Shown one piece after another: positions 9,810 to 18,625 of a stretch of 64,000 nt of DNA. Below the pieces are notes generated by a model. That model ran no database searches. It saw only the letters and a program-made list of their open reading frames with translations, and was not told the DNA's origin. This DNA is from Nocardioides psychrotolerans (GTDB taxonomy: Bacteria > Actinomycetota > Actinomycetes > Propionibacteriales > Nocardioidaceae): contig NZ_FOQG01000001.1 in NCBI RefSeq assembly GCF_900113685.1, positions 186,001 through 250,000 of the forward strand. Reading direction: 5' to 3'. The position numbers and the translations under genes were made by a program. Each line of letters starts with the position of its first letter. Positions within the stretch are counted from its first letter, which is position 1.

Positions 9810-12800
9810 CGGCCGATCACCCAGGGGCCGATGGGGTTGCCGATCCAGGTCGTCTTGTCGGGCAACGACTCGCCCCTCATCACCAGTGACACGGGACCGA
9901 CCGTAGCGTGCCGCCCGAGCGTCGCCGCTGGGAGGATGACGCTGTTGGGCCCCAGCGTGGAGCCGCGCCGCAGCGTCACGGTGTCCATGCTGAGCATCCG
10001 GTCGTGGAACAGGTGGGTCTGCAGGACGCTGCCCTGGTTGACCGTCACCCCGTCACCGAGCTCCACCAGGTCGGTCTCGGGCAGCCAGTAGGTCTCGCAC
10101 CACACGCCGCGCCCGATCCGCGCCCCCATCGCGCGGAACCAGACGTTGATCAGGGGGGTGCCGGCGACGGCCCGGGCGAACCACGGTGCCGCGAGGACCT
10201 CCACGAACGTGTCCGCCAGCTCGTTGCGCCACACGAACGAGCTCCACAGCGGGTGGGCGCCCGGGCGCACGCGGCCGACGAGCAGCCACTTGGCGGCCAC
10301 CGTGACGGTCGCGGCGAGCAGGCCGCCGACGGCGAGGACGGGACCTGCCAGGAGCACCGCGACGACGACCCCGGAGCCGTCCAGCAGGGCGACGAGCACG
10401 AGGGCCGTGACGGCGGTGAGGCCCATCGCGAGCATCACGGGCAGCAGCCGGCAGAGCTCGACCGCGGCGCGCAGCACCTTCAGTCGCGTCGGTGGGTCGT
10501 AGGTGCGGCCGGCGTCTGCGGTCTCGGGAGCGCGACGCAGGGGCGCCGGCGGGCTGCCCAGCCAGGACTCCCCCGCCTTGGCCGACTTGCGGCGGGGTGC
10601 AGCCGAGAGCACCGCCACCAGGGATGCCTTGGGCACCTTACGACCGGGTGCGGCCATCCCGGAGTTGCCGACGAACGCGCGCTTGCCGACCTTGACCCGC
10701 TCGACCCGCAGCCAGCCCCCGCCCAGCTCGTAGCCGCCGATGAGGGTGTCGTCGGCCAGGAACGCCTGGTCGTTGACGGTCGTCAGCGACGGCACCATCA
10801 GCACCGTCGAAGCCTCCACCCCGTGGCCGATGCGGGCCCCGAGCCGGCGCAGCCACCAGGGGGTCAGCTGGGAGGAGTAGAGCGGGAAGAGCCACGTGCG
10901 AGCGTCGTCGAGCACGCGGACGGTGGCCCACACCGCGAGACCCTGGCGGCTGCGGACCGGGTGGACGCCGGTGGTGATCGCGCGTGCGGCGACCCGCACG
11001 ACGGCCCACACCAGCAGCGCCAGCACCGCGAGCCCCAGCACCGTCGCGAGCGGGAGCCACACGACCAGCCCCAGCGCCTCGTCGTAGGACGTGGGGCGGG
11101 TGAGGGCGAGCAGCGGTGCCACGACTGCCACGACAGCGAGCACCGGCAGCAGGGCGAGCAGCGTCGCGACCGCGCCGTAGGCCAGGAGCCACGCCGGGTG
11201 GTCGGCCGGCTGACCCGCCCACGGGCCGCGGGCCGCGCCGGCGACGCGGACGGCGGGCGAGCCGGACCAGTATTCGCCGGCGGGGACCGGACCGAAGACC
11301 GACGAGCCCGGGGCGACCTCGGCGTCGTCGCCGATGTCGGCCCCCGGGCACATCATCGAGCGGGCGCCGAGGCGGGCCCGGGCCCCGACCCGGATGTGCC
11401 CGACGTGGAGGACGTCACCGTCGATCCAGTAGCCGCTCAGGTCGACCTCGGGCTCGATCGAGCAGCCCTCGCCCAGGGTCAGCCAACCGGTGACCGGCGG
11501 CAGGCTGTGCAGGTCGACGTCGGGACCGACAGCGGCGCCGAGGAGTCGTGCGTAGAGCTTGACGAAGGGTGCTCCGGCCAGTCCGGTCGCGCCGAGCTCG
11601 TCGACGAGCCGGTTGGCCAGCCAGAGGCGCAGGTGGGCCTTGCCACCGCGCGGGTGGTCCCCGGGCGTGACCGGCCGCAGCAGGAGGCGACAACCTGCCG
11701 CCGCGAGAAGCATGCGGCCCGGGGAGCTGACGAACAGCACCCACGACACGGCGACCAGCGCCCACGGGAGCCGAGGCAGCCAGTCGACGCCGAGGAGGGA
11801 CGAGGCGTGGCAACCGAGGGCGATCCAGGTCAGCCAGCGCGGCCCGGCCACGGCGCGCAGCGCCAGCGTGGCGACGACCTGGCCGGCCTGGGTCTTGACC
11901 GGGATCGGCGAGACGGTGCGCTCGGAGACCGGGCCGGCCTCCTTCATCTGGTCGAGGTAGGCCGCCATGGCACCGAGCGTCGGCTTCTCGTAGACGTCGC
12001 CCACCGCGACGTCGGGGAAGCGCGCGCGCAACCGCGACACCATCTGGGCCGCGGTGAGGCTGCCGCCGCCCTCGTCGAAGAAGTCGGCCTCCGGCCCGCT
12101 CACGCTGGCGCCGAGGACGTCGTGCCACAGGGTGGCGATCCAAGCGGCGGTGCCCTCGAGCCCGGCCGGCGCCTGGTCGGGGGCACCCAGCGGCCACGGC
12201 AGCGCGTCGCGGTCGACCTTGCCGGAGGTGCGCGTCGGGAGGGCATCGACGACGGCGAGGCGTGGCACGAGGGCGGCCGGCAGGTCGCGGCGTAGTCGCT
12301 CCAGCGAGGCGGCCTGGTCGAAGGGAGGGTCGGCGGTCGGGTCGATAGCGAGGTAGCCGACGAGGAGCTGGTTGCCGGCGGCCGAGCGTCGTACGGCGGC
12401 GGCGGCCGCGCCGACGCCCGGCAGGCCGAGGAGCGCGCTGTCGATCTCGCCGAGCTCGATGCGTCGGCCGCCGAGCTTGACCTGGTCGTCGGCGCGGCCG
12501 CCGAAGAGCAGCCCCTCGTGGTCGAGCACCACGAGGTCGCCCGAGCGGTAGGCCCGGTCCCAGCCCAGGCTGGGCATCGCGGCGTACTTCTCCGCGTCTT
12601 TGGCGGGATCGAGGTAGCGCGCCAGGCCCACTCCCCCGATGATCAGCTCGCCGGTCTGCCCGGGCTCGACCGGCACGCCGGCGGCGTCGACGACCGCGAG
12701 GTCCCAGCCGTCGAGCGGCAGGCCGATGCGCACGGGGCCCTCGCCGGTGAGCAGCGCCCCGCAGGCGACGACGGTGGCCTCGGTGGGTCCGTAGGTGTTC

Positions 12801-13720
12801 CACACCTCGCGACCCGGGGCGACCAAGCGGGCGACGAGCTCGGCCGGGCAGGCCTCGCCGCCCATGATCAGCAGACGCACCCGCTCGAGCGCCTCGGCGG
12901 GCCACAGGGCGACCAGGGTCGGGACCGTGGAGACGACCGTGACCCGGTTGGCGACCAGCCACGGCCCCACGTCGATCCCGCTGCGCACCAGGGCGCGCGG
13001 CGCCGGCACCAGGCAGGCGCCGTAGCGCCAGGCCAACCACATCTCCTCGCAGGAGGCGTCGAAGGCGACCGACAGGCCGGCCATGACCCGGTCGCCGACG
13101 CCGAGTGGCTCAGCCTGGAGGAACATCCGCGACTCCGCGTCCACGAAGGCCGCGGCGCTGCGGTGGGTGACGGCGACGCCCTTGGGGGTACCCGTCGAGC
13201 CGGAGGTGAAGATGACCCAGGCGTCGTCCTCGAGGCCTGGCTCCTCGGTCTCGCGAGCGGGGCCGGGACGGCGCACGGCGAGGATGAGGTCGTTGCCGAC
13301 GACCGCGGCCACGTCGGCCTCTTTGAAGACGAGGCGGGCCCGCTCGTCGGGGTCGTCGGCGTCGACGGGGACGTAGGCGGCGCCGGCGAGGAGGATGCCC
13401 AGGACGGCGACGTAGAGGTCGCTCGTCCCGGAGCTGACCCGCACCCCGACGTTGTCACCTCGCCCGACCCCGAGGGAGTTGAGCTCGGCGGCCAGCTCGT
13501 CGGCGGCCTCCTCCAGCTCGGCATAGGTGAGGACGCCCGCACCGGCGTCGACCGCGCTGTCGTCGGAGGCCTGGGCGACCGTCTCACGGAAGATGTCCAC
13601 CAGCGTGCGGGCCGCGGGGGCCAGGTCGCCGCGCAGCAAGGGGGCGATCAGGGCCTCAGTCACCTGGGAACGTTGTCGGTCGCAGGTGAACAGCAGGTGT
13701 CGCGGCCACGGACTGGTCAC
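9806..13720 (-). CDS. Pls/PosA-type membrane non-ribosomal peptide synthetase
   Basis: Predicted to activate one amino acid and polymerise it, like epsilon-poly-L-lysine synthetase. In 1304 aa the order is: adenylation domain (about 30-510) with FTSGSTGTPKGV, NTYGPTEATV, YRSGDL and the Lys of SGKVDRDAL; a carrier domain with DFFDEGGGSLTAAQ (Ser attachment, about 560); then six or so membrane segments alternating with three soluble left-handed beta-helix (hexapeptide-repeat) blocks, the last ending GNPIGPWVIGR. No ordinary condensation or thioesterase domain is seen. This A-T-(TM/soluble)x3 layout is that of the Pls family. Aligning the core motifs gives specificity residues D-A-E-S-I-G-T-V-V-K, close to a lysine-type code as I recall it. 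GTG 13720 is chosen because it overlaps the upstream stop codon (GTGA); GTG 13663 is an alternative. Neighbours are an M1 peptidase and an Sfp-type PPTase. Confidence 0.88.
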   Translation of the reverse strand: MTSPWPRHLLFTCDRQRSQVTEALIAPLLRGDLAPAARTLVDIFRETVAQASDDSAVDAGAGVLTYAELEEAADELAAELNSLGVGRGDNVGVRVSSGTSDLYVAVLGILLAGAAYVPVDADDPDERARLVFKEADVAAVVGNDLILAVRRPGPARETEEPGLEDDAWVIFTSGSTGTPKGVAVTHRSAAAFVDAESRMFLQAEPLGVGDRVMAGLSVAFDASCEEMWLAWRYGACLVPAPRALVRSGIDVGPWLVANRVTVVSTVPTLVALWPAEALERVRLLIMGGEACPAELVARLVAPGREVWNTYGPTEATVVACGALLTGEGPVRIGLPLDGWDLAVVDAAGVPVEPGQTGELIIGGVGLARYLDPAKDAEKYAAMPSLGWDRAYRSGDLVVLDHEGLLFGGRADDQVKLGGRRIELGEIDSALLGLPGVGAAAAAVRRSAAGNQLLVGYLAIDPTADPPFDQAASLERLRRDLPAALVPRLAVVDALPTRTSGKVDRDALPWPLGAPDQAPAGLEGTAAWIATLWHDVLGASVSGPEADFFDEGGGSLTAAQMVSRLRARFPDVAVGDVYEKPTLGAMAAYLDQMKEAGPVSERTVSPIPVKTQAGQVVATLALRAVAGPRWLTWIALGCHASSLLGVDWLPRLPWALVAVSWVLFVSSPGRMLLAAAGCRLLLRPVTPGDHPRGGKAHLRLWLANRLVDELGATGLAGAPFVKLYARLLGAAVGPDVDLHSLPPVTGWLTLGEGCSIEPEVDLSGYWIDGDVLHVGHIRVGARARLGARSMMCPGADIGDDAEVAPGSSVFGPVPAGEYWSGSPAVRVAGAARGPWAGQPADHPAWLLAYGAVATLLALLPVLAVVAVVAPLLALTRPTSYDEALGLVVWLPLATVLGLAVLALLVWAVVRVAARAITTGVHPVRSRQGLAVWATVRVLDDARTWLFPLYSSQLTPWWLRRLGARIGHGVEASTVLMVPSLTTVNDQAFLADDTLIGGYELGGGWLRVERVKVGKRAFVGNSGMAAPGRKVPKASLVAVLSAAPRRKSAKAGESWLGSPPAPLRRAPETADAGRTYDPPTRLKVLRAAVELCRLLPVMLAMGLTAVTALVLVALLDGSGVVVAVLLAGPVLAVGGLLAATVTVAAKWLLVGRVRPGAHPLWSSFVWRNELADTFVEVLAAPWFARAVAGTPLINVWFRAMGARIGRGVWCETYWLPETDLVELGDGVTVNQGSVLQTHLFHDRMLSMDTVTLRRGSTLGPNSVILPAATLGRHATVGPVSLVMRGESLPDKTTWIGNPIGPWVIGR

Positions 13721-14169
13721 GTCGGGGCATGCGTCACCCCGTCCCGCAGGGCGCCGGCAAGGACGCCGAAGTCGCCGGCCGTGACCTCGAGGAGCCCACG
13801 GCGGAACGGCAGGCCCCACCTCTGCTCGTCGGTGACGAACCCGAGCATGGGGATGAGCGGGCGGATCGGCACCCGGCCCACCTCCTCGAAGGCGACGCGG
13901 CGGCGCCACGGGTGGAAGTCGTCGCCCATCTGCACCTGGTAAGGCTCGTCGTCGGCGATCTCCCCGAGCGCCGTGAGCTGCTGGAGGGTGACCTGGGAGC
14001 CCATCGAGGGGCGGGGCGAGTAGAACGCGATCAGGTCGCCGCGACCCAGCGCCCGCAGGCGCGTGTCACGCCCGTGGTCGGCCTGGGTGAACCCGCCCTC
14101 GACGCCGAGCAGGACGTGCTCGAGGTTGATCGTGCTGACCCAGTAGCGGCGGGTGTCGAGGTGCGTCAT
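13717..14169 (-). CDS. EVE-domain (UPF0310) protein
   Basis: A 150-aa protein matching the UPF0310/EVE fold, related to PUA domains and thought to bind modified bases or RNA. Visible landmarks are RYWVSTINLEHVLLGVEGGF at the N-terminus, LGRGDLIAFYSPR, QVQMGDDFHPWRRRV and WGLPFRRGLLEV near the end. Its stop codon overlaps the GTG start of the synthetase gene, so it sits in the same transcription unit. A functional tie to that enzyme is not evident; it may be a passenger. Confidence 0.85.
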   Translation of the reverse strand: MTHLDTRRYWVSTINLEHVLLGVEGGFTQADHGRDTRLRALGRGDLIAFYSPRPSMGSQVTLQQLTALGEIADDEPYQVQMGDDFHPWRRRVAFEEVGRVPIRPLIPMLGFVTDEQRWGLPFRRGLLEVTAGDFGVLAGALRDGVTHAPT

Positions 14170-14208
14170 GACCCCAGGCTCGCAGCAGGCACCGACGGTC
14201 GGGCCCGC

Positions 14209-15174
14209 TCAGACCTGGTGCCGGTGAGGGCGTCCCGGGTCGTCGTACGCCGGCTCGCCCTGGTGGCTGCGCAGGGCCTCGAGCTGGGCGCAGATCGCGA
14301 CCCCGAAGAACAGCGAGATCGACGACAGCAGGCTCCACAGCAGGAGTGCCACGATGCCGGCGAGGGGGCCGTAGGTGCTGCCGAAGGAGCCGCTGAGGTT
14401 GACGTAGAGCGCGAGGCCGGCAGCGGCGAGCATGCTGAGCGCGACCGTCACCCCCGAGCCCAGGGCCAGCCAGGACAGGGCGGGCTGACGACGCCGGGGC
14501 GCGTGGTCGAAGAGGACGGCGATCGTGACGACCAGCAGGAGGAGCCCGACCGGCCACCGCGCGACCTGCCAGGCGGTGTGGTGCCCGTCGGACCAGCCGT
14601 ACTCCTCCACCATCGCGTCGCCGAACGCACCACCTGCCACCAGTAGCAGGAAGCCGAGCCCGACCGGGAGGGCCAGGACGCCGGTGAGCACCGCGGCCCG
14701 GCCGTACTTGGCGACCGCCGGCCGGTCGCGGCGGATGCCGTAGATCCGGTTGCTGCCCCGCTCGACCTGCGCCATCGCCGTCGTCATGGAGACCAGGGCG
14801 AAGAGCAGGCCGAGCACCAGCGCGAGCTCGCCGGCGCCCTCAGAGCCGCCCGAGATCGCGTCGACCAGGGCGTCGTCACCGTTGGCGCCCGGGGAGACTG
14901 CGTTGACGGTCGCCGCGACGACGCGCGCCGGCCGGTCCTCGTCGATGTCGGCGGCAAGGCCGGTGACGGCGAGCATGAACGGGACGACCGCCAGGCAGGT
15001 CTGCAGCGCCAGCGCCCGGCTGTTGGTGAAGCCGTCGCCGTAGCGGAAGCGCACGAAGCTCCCGACCAGGACCGCCTTCATCCCGTGGTGCCGTGCCAGG
15101 TGCCAGGCGTCCTCGGCGTCGAGCTCCTCGCCGTCCATCTCGGTCGTGACGGGGACCGTCCGCGCCGTCGTCAT
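14209..15174 (-). CDS. YihY/BrkB-family inner-membrane protein
   Basis: A 321-aa polytopic protein with about six hydrophobic segments (near residues 51-72, 117-138, 164-189, 203-223, 233-258 and 270-303). Family landmarks include FRYGDGFTNSRALALQ before the first segment, ERGSNRIYGIRRDRPAV in the first loop and a final block rich in aromatic and small residues. YihY proteins were once misnamed ribonuclease BN; their role is unsettled. The gene heads the run leading into the EVE protein and synthetase, 39 bp upstream, and is divergent from the HtrA-like gene. Confidence 0.88.
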   Translation of the reverse strand: MTTARTVPVTTEMDGEELDAEDAWHLARHHGMKAVLVGSFVRFRYGDGFTNSRALALQTCLAVVPFMLAVTGLAADIDEDRPARVVAATVNAVSPGANGDDALVDAISGGSEGAGELALVLGLLFALVSMTTAMAQVERGSNRIYGIRRDRPAVAKYGRAAVLTGVLALPVGLGFLLLVAGGAFGDAMVEEYGWSDGHHTAWQVARWPVGLLLLVVTIAVLFDHAPRRRQPALSWLALGSGVTVALSMLAAAGLALYVNLSGSFGSTYGPLAGIVALLLWSLLSSISLFFGVAICAQLEALRSHQGEPAYDDPGRPHRHQV

Positions 15175-15319
15175 GACGGAACCCTATGTCGCCGGTCCCG
15201 CGCCATGTCGCCGGTCCCGCGCCGCTCCCGCGCCGCTCCTCGCGCCGGCTCCGCGCTTCTTGTGGACTCCCCAGCCCGGTCTCAGACTCGTCACAGGGTC
15301 AGCGGACACAGTCGAGGAC

Positions 15320-16585
<1,266 letters not shown>

Positions 16586-16586
16586 G

Positions 16587-16638
16587 CCGGGGTCCCGGGC
16601 CGGGGTCCCGGGCCGGGGTCCTGAGCCGGGGTCCGGGC
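16587..16638. repeat. Four tandem copies of a 13-bp GC-rich unit between convergent genes
   Basis: The 52 bp between the protease stop and the opposing gene's stop are four 13-bp units of the type CCGGGGTCCCGGG, the last two slightly diverged. Within it CTGAGCC and GGCTCAG can form a 7-bp stem, so it may serve as a two-way terminator. Confidence 0.7.
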
Positions 16639-17304
16639 TCAGGCCGGCAGCCCGAGGGCAGCCTGCAGCCCGGGCGCCGACCCGGCCGGCAGCTGCGCCA
16701 GTCGGGCCACGACCACGGCCCGGACCTGCGGGTCCAGGGCCGCGAACGCCTCCGTCGTCTCGTCGTCGCACTCCACCAGGGGCAGCACCTCGGCGAGGTC
16801 CTCGGGGCTGGCCATCTCGAGCACCACGACGAACGCCTCGACCGTGACGGCCCCGAGGAAGTCCACGAGCAGCGCGTGGTGACCACGGCGGAAGAGCTCG
16901 CACGCCACCTGCCCGACGCGCTCGGGCGCGATCGCCCTCACCACCCCTCGTGAGCGCTCGGGGTCCAGGGCCAGGGCGACGTCGCAGAGGTAGGACAGCG
17001 AGAGCCGTCCCACCAGGTCGCGCGCGCGAGCGGGCTCGAGGAGCTCGGCCACCCGCGCCGCGACCGGCGCCGGCAGGAACTTCTCGGCGATCTTCCCGGC
17101 CATCGGACCGGGCAGGCTCGAGGCGAGGCCCGCGATCCGGGTGAACTGGTGCTGCCCCTCGGCGAAGAGTCGATGACTGACCTGGGCGTGCAGGGCGCGC
17201 AGGTCCGGGTCCGGGACACCCGCCAGCTCGTGCAGGTCCGTGGCATCGACACCGAGCAGGTGGGCCAGCCGGGCGAGCGCCGGACGGTGGCTGGGGTGGC
17301 TCAT
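16639..17304 (-). CDS. Hypothetical alpha-helical protein
   Basis: A 221-aa, Leu/Ala-rich, soluble-looking protein without recognised motif. Repeating stretches such as APERVGQVACELFRRGHH and ASPEDLAEVLPLVE suggest a helical-repeat (MgtE-N or HEAT-like) fold, which is a guess from periodicity. It has no membrane segment or signal peptide. The ATG overlaps the stop of the small gene upstream (ATGA), so the two are translated together. Confidence 0.65.
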   Translation of the reverse strand: MSHPSHRPALARLAHLLGVDATDLHELAGVPDPDLRALHAQVSHRLFAEGQHQFTRIAGLASSLPGPMAGKIAEKFLPAPVAARVAELLEPARARDLVGRLSLSYLCDVALALDPERSRGVVRAIAPERVGQVACELFRRGHHALLVDFLGAVTVEAFVVVLEMASPEDLAEVLPLVECDDETTEAFAALDPQVRAVVVARLAQLPAGSAPGLQAALGLPA

Positions 17305-17522
17305 CCGAGCAGCGCCTTCTTGACGATGCCGCGCACCGGCAGTGGAACCCCGCGGATCGCGGCGTCGACCGATGACGAGATGAGGTCGGACTGACGCCGG
17401 CGCGCGGTGTCGACGTGTCCGACCAGCCTCAGCTGGACGTCGTCGGGCAGGGCCAGGACGGTGGCGGGCGGCTCGGCATCGAGGACGTGCGCGAGGGACG
17501 GTTGGCGAGGCATCGCGGGCAT
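17301..17522 (-). CDS. Small hypothetical protein coupled to the downstream hypothetical gene
   Basis: A 73-aa product reading MPAMPRQPSLAHVLDAEPP to VRGIVKKALLG, with no recognised family. Two ATG codons, at 17522 and 17513, share one AGGAAG; spacing is short for the first and long for the second, so the start is uncertain. The stop overlaps the next gene's ATG. Codon use is like neighbouring genes. Confidence 0.5.
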   Translation of the reverse strand: MPAMPRQPSLAHVLDAEPPATVLALPDDVQLRLVGHVDTARRRQSDLISSSVDAAIRGVPLPVRGIVKKALLG

Positions 17523-17599
17523 TCTTCCTGCCAGGGGCGGATGGCAGAGTCGATGGTGACAGCCGGCGATGCCCCGCACAAGGAGCCGGTGCGGGTCGC

Positions 17600-18625
17600 T
17601 CAGTCCAGCCGCTTCTGGAGCTCCCCGAGACGCTCAGCCGCCCGGAAGCCGAGCTGCTCGTTGACGCCGATCATGTGGTCGTTGACCTCGGCGTTCCACG
17701 TCACCACGGACTCCAGGCCCTGGGTCTCGCGCTGGAGCAGCGCCAGGTTGGCCACCTTGACGGCCATGCCGAGGCGGTGCCCGCGATCGGCACGTCGTAC
17801 GAGCGTGCCCCACTGGTAGGCGCGCGTCGGCTCGTGGACGGTGGTGGCGATGTCGGTGTAGGCGACGACCGTGCCCTCGGCGTCCAGCGCGACGGTGTTG
17901 AGCTTGGTGCGGCCCTGCCGACGTCCGAGCTCCTCGCCCTCACGCAGGGCGGCGATGTCGACGGCCTCCGGCTCGCGCTCCATCTCCCCCAGCGGCGCCT
18001 CGGTCATCAGGGTCGTGGCGAGCTCGGCCCAGCCCTGCACGAGGTCGTCGGGCACAGGCCCGACCCACGAGCGCAGGGAGTACGCCGTGTGGCGCGGCGC
18101 CGCCTGGGCGGCCAGGTCGGCGAGCAGCGTGTCGGCGACGGGGAGCCGGAGCACGCGCATGACGTCGCCGAGCGCGAAGGAGTAGCCGTGGGTCCGGGCG
18201 AACTCGATGCCCGGCGCACCGTCACCGGTCGGACCGAGCTCGTGGGGCCAGGCGGTGTCCGAGGCCAGCACCGTGCGGCCATGCTCGCGCGCCGCCTGCT
18301 CCAGGACGGGGAGGAGGGCCGAGCCGTGGCCGCGGCGTTGGTGCTCGGGGGCGGTGTGCACCAGCACCTCGGCCTGGCTGAGGTTGTCGAGCAGCCGCAG
18401 CTGGACGTTGCCGGCGACGACGGCCTCCCCCGCGACCTCGCCGAGGAAGAGCAGCGAGCGGCGCGAGCGCGTGGGTGCCTGGAGCTGCACCCGCAGCTCC
18501 TCGAGCGCCCACGGCGTCGCGAGATCCTCGCGGCCGTGCCGCTCGGCCGCGAGGTAGACCCCGTGCCAGGCATCGAGCGCTGGGTCGTCGAACGGGTCGA
18601 CCGGACGGATCTGGAGATCGCTCAT
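17600..18625 (-). CDS. Tandem-GNAT N-acetyltransferase
   Basis: A 341-aa protein with two GNAT folds. The first, around residues 75-115, has the acetyl-CoA loop type EHQRRGHGSALLP; the second, around 265-330, has RADRGHRLGMAVKVANL and ends NEQLGFRAAERL. Tandem GNAT organisation recalls mycothiol synthase and Eis-like enzymes, but I see nothing that fixes the acceptor. ATG 18625 overlaps the stop of the ABC-F gene (ATGA), and ten further in-frame upstream codons look non-coding. It is probably expressed with the ABC-F ATPase. Confidence 0.85.
   Translation of the reverse strand: MSDLQIRPVDPFDDPALDAWHGVYLAAERHGREDLATPWALEELRVQLQAPTRSRRSLLFLGEVAGEAVVAGNVQLRLLDNLSQAEVLVHTAPEHQRRGHGSALLPVLEQAAREHGRTVLASDTAWPHELGPTGDGAPGIEFARTHGYSFALGDVMRVLRLPVADTLLADLAAQAAPRHTAYSLRSWVGPVPDDLVQGWAELATTLMTEAPLGEMEREPEAVDIAALREGEELGRRQGRTKLNTVALDAEGTVVAYTDIATTVHEPTRAYQWGTLVRRADRGHRLGMAVKVANLALLQRETQGLESVVTWNAEVNDHMIGVNEQLGFRAAERLGELQKRLD

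Noticed and set aside
13721..13909. 63-residue upstream extension of the synthetase.
   Set aside because: Arg/Pro-rich sequence that is an out-of-frame reading of the EVE gene; the GTGA overlap gives a better start.
16587..16638. Tandem 13-bp units considered as a CRISPR-like array.
   Set aside because: Units are contiguous without spacers and there are no cas genes; it is a simple tandem repeat.
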